This document shows positions 50,076-58,310 of a stretch of 64,000 bases of DNA, one piece after another (position 1 is the first letter of the stretch; every line of letters begins with the position of its first letter). A model generated the notes under the pieces. It saw only the letters and a list, made by a program, of their open reading frames with translations, was not told where the DNA came from and did not search any database. This stretch comes from Cycloclasticus sp. (GTDB lineage: Bacteria > Pseudomonadota > Gammaproteobacteria > Methylococcales > Cycloclasticaceae). A program made the position numbers and the translations under genes. Location: assembly GCA_040743155.1 (NCBI GenBank), contig JBFLJU010000001.1:2353144-2417143 (forward strand). Direction: 5' to 3'.

Positions 50076-52109
50076 TTAAAGTGCAGGTGTAATGGCGCTT
50101 AGGCTATTGTGCTTAATTGTTCGAATAGCATTTTTCAATTTATTTATTCGGCTGGCATATTTTCGCACCCGCCCAGCAGAAGACTGCGCAATATCATTTA
50201 GTAAGGTTTCTGCTGAATCTATACGCTTTAAGCCAATGAGTGCATGTGCCTGCATTAGCCCAAAACGTGGATTACGCGGGTTAAGTTTCAAGCCTAAATC
50301 GGCGGTGGATAATGCATCGGCAAAACGGTTTTGTTTCATACGTATAGCAAATAAATGTACCAAGGAATAGTAGCGATGAGCGGGCTTGCCATTAGGCTTG
50401 TCAATAAGCGCTTGTAGCCAGCTAGCCACATCGTCAGCCTTCGATAAGCATCGATCATTGCCCGACATTACGCACTTTATTGAAACATCCAATGCGCGGA
50501 TTCCCCATGCGCCCATCGGTTTCTGACGAATGGTTGTGGCAATGTACTCAGGGCGGGCAAGTTGCAATGAGTTAAGTTGGCTTTCTAATTGCAGGAATGA
50601 TTTAGGAGTGACCATACTCAAGCTAATTAGAAACCCAGCCTCCTGAGGTGATAATTCGGCAGCTCGTAAGTAATAGGCATAGGAGCCTTCGAAGTCTTTC
50701 TCGCGTTTGCGTAAAATCTCACCGCGCAGGTATTGGCTGCTGGGTGAATCAGGGTGATTCATGGCAAGGCTTTCAATTAATGCCGATTCGGTGCTCCAAT
50801 ATTGAGCGCGATTAAACGTGCCAAAGCCTAAACAAAAAACAATAGTGCTTATTAAGCCTATTCGAATTGCTTTAGGCATTTTATCAGGTAAGGCAAAAAC
50901 TAATAAATAACTCATGCCGAATAATGGCCCAAGTGCCGGTAGGTAATTACGGTGTTCGTGGATTATTTCTAGTGGAAATACCGTAGACTCAAGGCTGTGC
51001 CCAACTAGGAACCAGAGCACCGAAAAGGCAAAGATGGGAAAGCGTTTGCGCCAAGCAATAGACAAACTCAATAAAATGATAATGCCAAAAATGCTCGGAA
51101 CGGTCGTTCCAATAGACAGCATATCCGAACTAAGCGGGAAATCATCATGAAACAGCCCCATTGTTTGAATATTGGGCACAATGATCATATACAAATAAAA
51201 CCACAAAACGCGAGGTTCAGTTAGCACGCGCTCAAGCAGGGTAAAAGGTCGTCCTGCGTAGCCGCCGGTAATAAACGTTGGGTGTTGAAACCAATATGCT
51301 AAACCGGCTAGTACGGGTAAGGCTAAAAACACAATAAAAAACCAGCGGACTCTTTTTATTGTTTCAGTTCGGCGGGGTAATTGGCTTAATAAGGTAAATT
51401 CTAGTACGCCGACATACACAGGCAATAGAATCGCATTTTCTTTACAAGCTGCACCCAGCACTGTGCCGCCGATAAGTCCTAAGCACATTAGCCATAATCC
51501 TTGATATGGTTTCTCTTCTAGGGATAATCGCCCAACTACATAAATACAGGCACCCATTAGCATAAACATGCCCGCCATGCTGGTCATGCGTTGTACAACA
51601 TAAAGTACACTGGTCAACAAGAAAGCGTGTAGTGCCCAAATAAGCGTACCGCTGATAGCAAAGACTAGACGGGGATTGGATATATTTGTGCGTTGCGCCC
51701 AAGGCGTTCGTGCAATACAGGGCCAAAGGAGGGTTAATAGCCAAAAGACCAAACCAGAGTTAATGCAATGAACGGCAATGTTTGTCAGCTTGAAATGAAC
51801 AGACTTAAAGCCCTCAGCAAAAAAGTAATTTAAGCCAAAAGAAAGCGCAGGAATGACACGCTTAAAAGGCCCACTTTCATTAGATAGCGCAGAGCGAATT
51901 ATTTCGTGCTCAGTAAGTTCATGAATAGGAACGTTTGGATTTTCTAAAATATTCAGCTGGTCATCAAATACAAACGGCCCATGCCAGCCAGGCGCATAGG
52001 CAAGAAAAATAACAATAAAGCATATGCTCCAAGCTAAAAGAGGTGAGCGAAAAATCAAGGGGTCAGCCAGCTTGATTTTTATACGATTCACTCTTTCTAT
52101 CTCCACCAT
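50076..52109 (-). CDS. TMTC-like GT-C glycosyltransferase with TPR region; 5' end altered by mobile element
   Basis: 677-residue membrane protein. About 11 helices fill residues 25-450. The first outer loop has FVFDDQLNILENP (about 46-58), like the Asp-Asp motif of GT-C enzymes and TMTC proteins, and a later loop has IHEHRNYLPALG. TPR-like helices fill the C-terminus (about 450-650, with LNPRNPRF). A lipid-linked sugar transferase is inferred; the pilin genes nearby make pilin a candidate target. Residues 12-19 are encoded by the left inverted repeat of the transposase element and residues 1-11 by transposase DNA, so the native start is lost or hidden. GTG 52091, with GGAG 9 bases before, is an alternative start. 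Confidence 0.75.
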   Translation of the reverse strand: MVEIERVNRIKIKLADPLIFRSPLLAWSICFIVIFLAYAPGWHGPFVFDDQLNILENPNVPIHELTEHEIIRSALSNESGPFKRVIPALSFGLNYFFAEGFKSVHFKLTNIAVHCINSGLVFWLLTLLWPCIARTPWAQRTNISNPRLVFAISGTLIWALHAFLLTSVLYVVQRMTSMAGMFMLMGACIYVVGRLSLEEKPYQGLWLMCLGLIGGTVLGAACKENAILLPVYVGVLEFTLLSQLPRRTETIKRVRWFFIVFLALPVLAGLAYWFQHPTFITGGYAGRPFTLLERVLTEPRVLWFYLYMIIVPNIQTMGLFHDDFPLSSDMLSIGTTVPSIFGIIILLSLSIAWRKRFPIFAFSVLWFLVGHSLESTVFPLEIIHEHRNYLPALGPLFGMSYLLVFALPDKMPKAIRIGLISTIVFCLGFGTFNRAQYWSTESALIESLAMNHPDSPSSQYLRGEILRKREKDFEGSYAYYLRAAELSPQEAGFLISLSMVTPKSFLQLESQLNSLQLARPEYIATTIRQKPMGAWGIRALDVSIKCVMSGNDRCLSKADDVASWLQALIDKPNGKPAHRYYSLVHLFAIRMKQNRFADALSTADLGLKLNPRNPRFGLMQAHALIGLKRIDSAETLLNDIAQSSAGRVRKYASRINKLKNAIRTIKHNSLSAITPAL
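52052..52077. repeat. Left 26-bp inverted repeat of the Y1-transposase element
   Basis: Perfect inverted copy of 52803-52828. Within it AATCAAG and CTTGATT pair, so each end can also form its own hairpin. It encodes the last four residues and stop of the transposase and, in another frame, part of the GT-C protein N-terminus. Confidence 0.85.
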
Positions 52110-52773
52110 GAGAACAAAGTCTAGTTGCCCTGTTAACTAACAAGCTTATTTTTTTATGAAAACGATCATTACCAAACACTTCCCCCGCCAACGTTGCCTT
52201 TGTTATTTGTTTTTGTTGCTGGTCAATATCTAGCCGTTCAAACAGGCCCTTATAACTATGACAGCGTAACTCAGAGGTTTTGCCTAAAGCAGTGTATAAA
52301 TTGTGTTCAGTTATTAGCTTATCAGGCTCTCCCAGAGCGTTATAAGGATAACTTGACCATGGGTATTCAGAAGCATTATTCACCATGCTCGCTTTAACAG
52401 GATTCATTTCAATATATTTGTACAAGCTGAAAAGATAAGAGTCACTGTCCACCAAACAAGATTTATAACGACCTTCCCAAATAGTACCTGTTCTCTTATG
52501 AAGTGAGTTGAAGTATCGCACATACCTATTCGCCATTGCCTGCATAAAAATGGCCAACTGCTCTTTGCTTTCGGGAGTTACCAGTAAGTGTAAATGATTG
52601 CTCATGATGACATAAGCATGCAAACAACACCCAGACTTCTTTAAACCATAAGAGATATCCTCTTTGATTCTTACCATATCATCTTCAGTATTGAAGATAT
52701 GCTGCTTGTTATTACCCCTATGCATAATATGCAAAGGTTGATCAGGAATAACGAGTCGAGGGAGTCTTGCCAT
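52063..52773 (-). CDS. REP-associated tyrosine transposase-type HUH endonuclease
   Basis: Single-strand DNA transposase of the Y1/IS200-like family, 236 residues. It opens with MARLPRLVIPDQPLHIMHRG; the HUH motif is H60-L-H62 in MSNHLHLLV, and the catalytic Tyr is likely Y120 in LYKYIEMNPVKA. The final residues NQAG and the stop TGA come from the left inverted repeat. It overlaps the GT-C gene start by 47 bases on the same strand, so read-through could drive that gene. The reading frame is intact, so it may still be active. Confidence 0.88.
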   Translation of the reverse strand: MARLPRLVIPDQPLHIMHRGNNKQHIFNTEDDMVRIKEDISYGLKKSGCCLHAYVIMSNHLHLLVTPESKEQLAIFMQAMANRYVRYFNSLHKRTGTIWEGRYKSCLVDSDSYLFSLYKYIEMNPVKASMVNNASEYPWSSYPYNALGEPDKLITEHNLYTALGKTSELRCHSYKGLFERLDIDQQQKQITKATLAGEVFGNDRFHKKISLLVNRATRLCSHGGDRKSESYKNQAG

Positions 52774-52802
52774 TGAGGTAATTTAACCTAATCAATACAT
52801 GG

Positions 52803-52828
52803 AATCAAGCTGGCTGACCCCTTGATTT
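52803..52828. repeat. Right 26-bp inverted repeat of the Y1-transposase element
   Basis: Perfect inverted copy of 52052-52077, 30 bases before the transposase start. A partial repetition CTTGATTT follows directly at its outer side. Confidence 0.85.
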
Positions 52829-52857
52829 CTTGATTTTTGGTCAGTTATGGCCAATGA

Positions 52858-52877
52858 TCATGACTATGTAGTCATGA
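52858..52877. repeat. 20-bp palindrome
   Basis: TCATGACTA-TG-TAGTCATGA, perfect 9-bp arms. It may be an operator or a hairpin; no T-run follows. It lies 85 bases upstream of the transposase start. Confidence 0.55.
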
Positions 52878-52940
52878 ATTAATCATTTCAATTTAAAGAG
52901 TAATCGTTCCGATGTGGCAAGTTTGATGTATTAACAGGTT

Positions 52941-53017
52941 AAACCGATACCTACGAGACCTGAAAGGGGTCATGGTGATAAGCACCGTCTGGCTGATAAG
53001 GTGTAGGTATGCGGTTT
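52941..53017 (+). other. Unidentified 77-nt multibranch stem-loop
   Basis: AAACC (52941-52945) pairs with GGTTT (53013-53017) and ATACCTAC (52947-52954) with GTAGGTAT (53003-53010). Inside, GACC/GGTC (52957-52971) and GGTG/CACC (52974-52986) form small hairpins, and TGATAAG occurs twice. It is not a tRNA (no T-arm or acceptor) and no riboswitch class was recognised. The strand is assumed. Confidence 0.4.
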
Positions 53018-53186
53018 TCATCATGGCTATAGATCATTATGATCTTACTTAAGAGCCGAATATATGACTGCTAATCAATCTGTTTTAACATCAAAAAAAG
53101 AATAGGAACCATCAAGAAAGGTAGAGATGAATGAATTAAAAGTTGTTTTTAACCGCGTGTCCATATATGACCCCTTGATGTTCTCT

Positions 53187-54953
53187 TTATTGGGTAATAT
53201 CCATGGAACTTATGGCAATAGTTTCAGAAGTATTGGTAGCTCTATCTACGGGCCCGTTATTACCAGTAAATATTACAGCTTTAACGCTTTCAGTTGGGCC
53301 ACCGCTAGTTGGATTTAGATCACCTCGCGTATAAACAGCATCACATTTAGCAGTCAACTCTTCATTGGTGATATAAGCACGGCTTGTAGATACGCTGTCA
53401 GTAGCACAAGTATTGCCATTCATATCATCGTGGTTATCAACATAATCAACGCCTACTGATCTGTCACCAATCGCTGTTGAATCATCATAGTTCAAGTTGA
53501 CGTCCGGAGCCCAGCCGACAAGCTGTGTAAAATTAAATTCGAAAAAAGGTATTCTTTCGAGTGGAATATTAGTGGCTGTGTAAGTGCTACCTTCATATGA
53601 CCCATTGGCGGGCAGGTCTAAATACAACACTCTAGCTTGCATTTTTCTGCTTGCTCCGCCAGCAAACGAGGCGTGATTAATGCTGCCATCATTAAAATTC
53701 GAAGCTGTTGGAAAGGTGGTGTCGACGGTAGTTAATGCGAGAAGCTCAGCTGTTGTTGTGTAATTTAGGAGAACTTGTCTAATTAACGTGCCAAGGTAGT
53801 TAACGTAAGAGGATTTATTTGCGTCAGTCGTCGTCGTTCCTGTTGTACCTTGCCCAGAAACAGATACGCCTTCTGTAAAGTAGCTTTCAGGGATAACATT
53901 AATTGCTATGGCTTTCCATGGGTCATACATAAAGAGCTTTCCACCTATTAATTTTAGGCGACAAATTTTATCTGTTTCAGTCGGGTCACCGTTTATACCA
54001 AGACCTTGTTCGCAGCATAGAGTACATTCGCCAGCAATAGTACTAGCATCGCCACCGAGTGGCGCAATAGCCGTTTGTGTTATTGTGTCATTTCGGAGGC
54101 TTTGTACATCAGTTCTTTCTTTTTTAACGTTATCCCAAGATGGAACATAATAAATTTGTTCGGTATTATTTGTACCATTTTTACAGGGGCAGGCCACGGT
54201 TCTAAATTCATCTCGCGATGTAATGACGCGATCACTTGTTCTAAAGGTAGTTGAAACGGTTCTTGTTAAAATGCTACTGCCCTTGTTACTGATCTCGGGA
54301 GCTATTTCTTCGTGACCAAAACTTGACCCGTCGCCATTATCGAAAACTTCATCAGCACTGCTCTGTAGGTCGATTTCACCGCCACCCGCTGATGCCGGAG
54401 TTCCAGCCAATGCCGTGTTTTTTGTATTATAGCCGTACAAAGCAGTGTCGAATGAAACCACATTATTAGTCGTATCGCCCACGCCATCCCAAGTTACTTT
54501 GACATGCGCTAATTTCAGCGTTGATGAGGCAGGAGTAGTAATTGTGGCAACAGTACCTGCGCCATCAAAATGATAATTTGAAATAGTCCAAGTTAGTTCA
54601 TATGTTTGCCCGCCGAGCGTTGCTGTACCTGATTGCATGCGCCCACCTTTATTATCGGCAATATGTTCAAATGCCAATGATGCGGGGTGTTTTAGACCGT
54701 CAGAATCAACACCAATGTTATCCCATATAATGCCAGGTGTACTTGAGCTAAGGTGTATGAAACGCCTTAAATCATCAGCTTTTCTCTGAGCAATCGAGGC
54801 CGCCACCGCTCGGTTATTGGCATCCGCACCACTCCTTAGTAGGGATGTTTGTAATTTAGAAACAGCAAGAATACCAATACCCAAAATTAACACAGCCAGC
54901 ATGACTTCTATCAAACTAAAGCCAGATTGCTGTTTTTTCATATTTTTTTTCAT
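53187..54953 (-). CDS. PilV-like minor pilin, very long
   Basis: Class III prepilin start with cleavage after G11 (QQSG-FSLIEVML) and Glu5 of the mature protein, followed by the usual PilV helix. PilV proteins are normally about 170-190 residues; this one has 588. The extension is low in charge, threonine/serine rich, and has two cysteine clusters (CPCKNG and CTLCCEQ). It is the last gene of the fimT-pilW-pilX-pilV-like series and no pilY1 follows. The extra domain could form a pilus-tip structure; that is inference. Confidence 0.8.
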   Translation of the reverse strand: MKKNMKKQQSGFSLIEVMLAVLILGIGILAVSKLQTSLLRSGADANNRAVAASIAQRKADDLRRFIHLSSSTPGIIWDNIGVDSDGLKHPASLAFEHIADNKGGRMQSGTATLGGQTYELTWTISNYHFDGAGTVATITTPASSTLKLAHVKVTWDGVGDTTNNVVSFDTALYGYNTKNTALAGTPASAGGGEIDLQSSADEVFDNGDGSSFGHEEIAPEISNKGSSILTRTVSTTFRTSDRVITSRDEFRTVACPCKNGTNNTEQIYYVPSWDNVKKERTDVQSLRNDTITQTAIAPLGGDASTIAGECTLCCEQGLGINGDPTETDKICRLKLIGGKLFMYDPWKAIAINVIPESYFTEGVSVSGQGTTGTTTTDANKSSYVNYLGTLIRQVLLNYTTTAELLALTTVDTTFPTASNFNDGSINHASFAGGASRKMQARVLYLDLPANGSYEGSTYTATNIPLERIPFFEFNFTQLVGWAPDVNLNYDDSTAIGDRSVGVDYVDNHDDMNGNTCATDSVSTSRAYITNEELTAKCDAVYTRGDLNPTSGGPTESVKAVIFTGNNGPVDRATNTSETIAISSMDITQ

Positions 54954-54968
54954 GACTTTTCCAGAAAT

Positions 54969-56330
54969 TTAGGGAATAAAATTTCGCCAGCTATATTTAA
55001 CTTTTAAAAGCTTTGGCTCATTTATGGACTTAATTAAATTGCTGCCTACACACCAATCAAAAACTTGCGTGTAGTTACCGTTAGTTAAATTCGTAGGATC
55101 CTCTGAAACCACGGACCCGTGAACCATCGGGTTACCATTAAAAGTAATATTGCCATTACTAATCATAATTCCCCAAATATCGGAGTTATTAGATATAGTA
55201 AGGTCGCCGTTAACCACGACAAAAACGGGGTTGAGCTGGGTGCCGATAGAGCTAAAACTACAGTCTTCGGTAACAAAAATAAAAGGCTGGCTCGCATAGT
55301 CGTTGGCACCAGCCTCTGCGCACGTAAGGCTATCGTCAGCGAGGATCGAGATTACGCCCATATCTGATGTGCCGAAAATATAAGCTAAAGGTGAGGCTGG
55401 GAAGGGTGTTGTTGAGTTACTGCCTTCAATGCGAATATCGTAATCCAAATCGGCTGGGCCGCCGCCACCACCTGTACTTAAAACGCTATTACATGTACAG
55501 CTAGTCCAAGTGGCATGGGGGGTGGAATCGTCGTATACATCGGCGCATTCCTCACCTAAGGAATTTTGGTAATCACCCGTTAAACAAGTTGTCCAGTTGC
55601 CATTTGCGCCCGTTGCCGTCGTCGTCCAAACAGAAATGTCGGTCGCATTTTTTGGGTCTTCAAAAGCAGATCGTCCGTCTGTACATTCCCTACCCTCTAT
55701 GAGGTTCATTTGAGGGTCGGCAACGATCATAAAAGAACCACTTAAATTGGCAACCGGAGCTAAAACAGGAGGTAATCTATCAATACCAATAGTGGTGGTT
55801 TTTGCATAAGAAAGTTGGGCAATCGCCTCACCCGTGCCATCCGCACTTTCCCCTGTTCCTAACACTGTGATCATGTTTCCTATTGTCACAGAGGTGGTAA
55901 AAACCATATAACTGTCAGAAGCCACATTAGGAAGGTCAACAGTCGTCTCAACGGGGTCTATGGTATTTGTTGTGGTTAGGTTGCCGTCATAGGCAAATTC
56001 GTAAGTATCGGTTACGGTTGAGCCAACAACTTGGCAAGGGAACTTTGTGGCCAAGCCACCCGTGCAAGCCACCCATGACGCATGAGTTGATTCATATAGT
56101 TCATTATTTTCTTCAAGATAAGCTGCGCCTTGATCTAAAGCAGCGTTAGCGGCGGAAAAGGCTTCCTTATGGCGGTATTCATTACCTGCAATGCGTTGAT
56201 CCATCACGCCTACTCGCGCGGCGAAAATGGTGATTAACGTGACGCCTATCAATAGGACAATGGATACGAGTAAAACAGCCGCACCTTTTTGTTTGTTGAC
56301 GGAGTTTTGTGGATTAATCTGCTTCATCAT
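54969..56330 (-). CDS. PilX-like minor pilin, long
   Basis: N-terminus NKQKGAAVLLVSIVLLIGVTL and the block RIAGNEYRHKEAFSAANAALDQG are typical PilX; it lacks the Glu5 of major pilins, as PilX usually does. 453 residues, about twice usual PilX length, with several Cys pairs (CTCN, CTGG) and a glycine run. The C-terminal part (about 300-420) has repeats of beta character. It starts 5 bases after pilW and ends 15 before pilV. Confidence 0.8.
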   Translation of the reverse strand: MMKQINPQNSVNKQKGAAVLLVSIVLLIGVTLITIFAARVGVMDQRIAGNEYRHKEAFSAANAALDQGAAYLEENNELYESTHASWVACTGGLATKFPCQVVGSTVTDTYEFAYDGNLTTTNTIDPVETTVDLPNVASDSYMVFTTSVTIGNMITVLGTGESADGTGEAIAQLSYAKTTTIGIDRLPPVLAPVANLSGSFMIVADPQMNLIEGRECTDGRSAFEDPKNATDISVWTTTATGANGNWTTCLTGDYQNSLGEECADVYDDSTPHATWTSCTCNSVLSTGGGGGPADLDYDIRIEGSNSTTPFPASPLAYIFGTSDMGVISILADDSLTCAEAGANDYASQPFIFVTEDCSFSSIGTQLNPVFVVVNGDLTISNNSDIWGIMISNGNITFNGNPMVHGSVVSEDPTNLTNGNYTQVFDWCVGSNLIKSINEPKLLKVKYSWRNFIP

Positions 56331-56335
56331 AAACC

Positions 56336-56971
56336 TCAGTCTTTAGGGTCTTCATTTCTAATTCGGATAGTTTCGGTAACAGTTCGCCTTGGGTCGTTTG
56401 CATCAGAGCTATGCGGTAAATCAGTTATACCCGTTAATGTGATGGTCACATCATAAACACTAACACCGGTCGTGGTTGTCAAAGCCGTTACACCAGATAC
56501 CCCGCCTGTGTTAACGCTGCCAGTGATATCAAAATCCAAAGTGGTGATAGACGCTATACCTAGGGTTGTTAATGAGTTCCAAGTGCCCCCAGTACAACCC
56601 GTCCCTGTAGCATTTCGAGACCATTGTACTTTGCTATCGTTCAGTCTAAAACCAAACTTTTCATCAGCATCTTGCACTCCATCAGCATCGTCATCATAGG
56701 AGTATCGCGAACAAGTTGACGTAAAATTAAGGTCGTCCATAAAAACGGACACAGAGGGGTTAGCGGAATAGCCAGCTCTTTTTAACTCGTCTGCCATCAT
56801 GGTCATAACACCCCTTAATTCTTGATTAAGGCGAATCATTTTTATGTTTTCTGTGCTTGAGCGAACATTAGTTGAAAAAACAGTAATGATGACAGCAGTA
56901 ACAAATAGCCCAAGCACCAGTGCTATCATCATTTCGATGAGGGTTAAGCCAGCTTGTTTTTGATTAAACAT
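56336..56971 (-). CDS. PilW-like minor pilin
   Basis: Prepilin cleavage after G8 (QAG-LTLIEMMIAL) with Glu13; the continuing helix VIITVFSTNVRSS and the RLNQELRGVMTMMADELKRAGY block match PilW. 211 residues. It begins 2 bases after the fimT-like stop. It should prime pilus assembly with the other minor pilins. Confidence 0.85.
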   Translation of the reverse strand: MFNQKQAGLTLIEMMIALVLGLFVTAVIITVFSTNVRSSTENIKMIRLNQELRGVMTMMADELKRAGYSANPSVSVFMDDLNFTSTCSRYSYDDDADGVQDADEKFGFRLNDSKVQWSRNATGTGCTGGTWNSLTTLGIASITTLDFDITGSVNTGGVSGVTALTTTTGVSVYDVTITLTGITDLPHSSDANDPRRTVTETIRIRNEDPKD

Positions 56972-56973
56972 AA

Positions 56974-57534
56974 TTAGCAGTCCTCGAACCCCATTCCGCT
57001 GTCGGAGCAGATAGTTGCTCTCCCACGGACATTGACATTAGTTTTTATACTCCTACCGTCGGTTAAGGAAAATTCAACGTTACCGGCATTTGAATGTCCG
57101 CGTAGGGGAGTAAAAGAAACCAGGTCACTGCCAAAATTGACATCGTTATCTTTAATTAACACATTGTCACCATAGTCAGCTCGGTTGATTACTTTTTTAA
57201 CGTCATCAATTTCACAGTAATCAGATTCAGTAGCGACGTTTTCAAAGCAATCACAAGCAGCGTTAACTTTCATTCCGTAACACCACTTAGCTGTATCTAC
57301 AGAGTCGAATTTGAATTGAATTCTTACGGGAGAGTTTCTTTTTATTGCTTCGGTTTTAATAAACATTAAATCAACTTGGAAGTTTTCCGCAGCACCCTTA
57401 AGCTTGCGCCCCTCTAAAATACTGAACATAGATGGCGCAGCGATAGCAACAAGGATTCCTAATATCACTACGACGATTAGTAGCTCTATCAGCGTAAAGC
57501 CTTTTTGTATATTTTGATTTTTCTTTAGGTCCAT
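56974..57534 (-). CDS. FimT/GspH-type minor pilin
   Basis: Prepilin cleavage after G12 (QKG-FTLIELLIVVV) with Glu17; 186 residues with a GspH/FimT-like C-terminal domain and several cysteines (CDCF, terminal C). It is the first gene of the minor-pilin operon, with AGGAGA before the ATG and a good promoter at 57561-57588. In other species FimT binds DNA for uptake; whether that applies here is unknown. Confidence 0.85.
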   Translation of the reverse strand: MDLKKNQNIQKGFTLIELLIVVVILGILVAIAAPSMFSILEGRKLKGAAENFQVDLMFIKTEAIKRNSPVRIQFKFDSVDTAKWCYGMKVNAACDCFENVATESDYCEIDDVKKVINRADYGDNVLIKDNDVNFGSDLVSFTPLRGHSNAGNVEFSLTDGRSIKTNVNVRGRATICSDSGMGFEDC

Positions 57535-57560
57535 ATAAAGAGTTCTCCTAGGTGGCTTTA

Positions 57561-57588
57561 ATTATAGTAGTGATGTTAATACTTTCAA
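57561..57588 (-). promoter_or_regulatory. Sigma-70 promoter of the minor-pilin operon
   Basis: On the minus strand TTGAAA, a 16-base spacer and TATAAT, followed by AGGAGA and the fimT-like ATG at 57534. Confidence 0.7.
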
Positions 57589-57708
57589 GGTGTTAGGCAT
57601 ACCACTTATCGCGTGAGAATAGCCGTTTGTCTATTTGTGTGCTATTTTTGATGGAAATAATGTTTTTATCGTTAGCATATAGCTAATTTACAGTACTGGA
57701 GCAAACAA

Positions 57709-58128
57709 ATGCGTACGACGCCTTCAAATGGATTTACTTTAATAGAGCTGATGATTGTAGTAGTAATTATTGGTATTTTAGCGGCGATAGCTTTGCCTGC
57801 TTATCAGAGCTATTCGCAGAAGGCTCGACGCTCGGATGCTAAGCATGCGCTGTTGGATATGCAGCTTGAGCAAGAGAAATGGCGGGCGAATAATATTAGA
57901 TATACTTCTACACTCAGTGATTTGGGGTGGGCGACGGGTAACTCGCTAGACGGGTATTATGATTTGGAAATTACTAGTTCAGCAGCTAACACTTACTTAT
58001 TGACTGCTGATGTGGATAGCTCTGACCTTCAAACGAATGATTCTGAATGTGATAGTTTTACGTTGGACCAGAATAATGACAAAAAATCCTATAATGCCTC
58101 TTCAGCTGAGACAGCTAGTTGTTGGTAA
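57709..58128 (+). CDS. pilE: Type IV pilin, PilE-like
   Basis: Prepilin with cleavage after G8 ([28 protein letters not shown]) and Glu13. 139 residues, typical of PilE/ComP-type pilins. Two cysteines near the end (SECDSF and ASCW) form the D-loop disulfide. It is divergent from the minor-pilin operon. It may be the major pilin or a minor pilin; no other pilA is in the window. Confidence 0.88.
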   Translation: MRTTPSNGFTLIELMIVVVIIGILAAIALPAYQSYSQKARRSDAKHALLDMQLEQEKWRANNIRYTSTLSDLGWATGNSLDGYYDLEITSSAANTYLLTADVDSSDLQTNDSECDSFTLDQNNDKKSYNASSAETASCW

Positions 58129-58131
58129 TTG

Positions 58132-58162
58132 GTAGGTTGGTGCTGACGTAAGGAAGCCCAAC
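58132..58162 (+). repeat. REP-like repeat, forward copy after pilE
   Basis: GTAGGTTG then GCTGA, a short loop and AAGCCCAACA. Inverted partner at 58197, 34 bases on: a paired, BIME-like unit between the convergent pilE and pilU genes. Confidence 0.7.
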
Positions 58163-58196
58163 AACTTTAGTTCAAAACTTGCTTTAATGAGAGGTC

Positions 58197-58227
58197 TGTT
58201 GGGCTTCGTGCCTCAGCCGCAACCTAC
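58197..58227 (-). repeat. REP-like repeat, inverted copy
   Basis: Minus-strand reading GTAGGTTGCGGCTGA...AAGCCCAACA; close to the copy at 58132 and opposite in direction. Confidence 0.7.
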
Positions 58228-58310
58228 TGTTTTCTAGAGCTTTCTTTTGCCAGTTCGCGCAATCCAACAAATCACTGATAATAACAACGCTGGAAAGTAT
58301 GTTTTTATTT

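Larger units (their letters stand above)
52052..52828 (-). mobile_element. 777-bp Y1 (RAYT/IS200-like) transposase element
   Basis: Bounded by perfect 26-bp inverted repeats with only the transposase gene inside. Direct target duplications are not seen, consistent with HUH/Y1 transposition, which does not make them. It lies between pilV and the GT-C gene, and its left end runs into the latter's reading frame. Confidence 0.7.
52774..53186. other. Gene-free stretch of 413 bp between the transposase and pilV
   Basis: No convincing gene. It holds the right inverted repeat (52803-52828), a 20-bp palindrome (52858-52877), a 77-nt stem-loop (52941-53017) and short copies of the element-end sequence AAGGGGTCA at 52964-52972 and, inverted, at about 53169-53177. 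The rest is AT-rich. Confidence 0.6.

Noticed and set aside
52941-53017. Possible tRNA or integron attC site
   Set aside because: The size fits a tRNA, but there is no T-arm, anticodon arm or acceptor pairing. A GTTAAAC lies at the left, but no matching RYYYAAC core is at the right.
53127-53318. 63-codon plus-strand frame with an AAGGTAGAG before its ATG
   Set aside because: It runs antisense through the 3' end of the pilV-like gene, part of it is the orphan element-end sequence, and the protein has no recognisable feature. The ribosome-site match alone is not enough.
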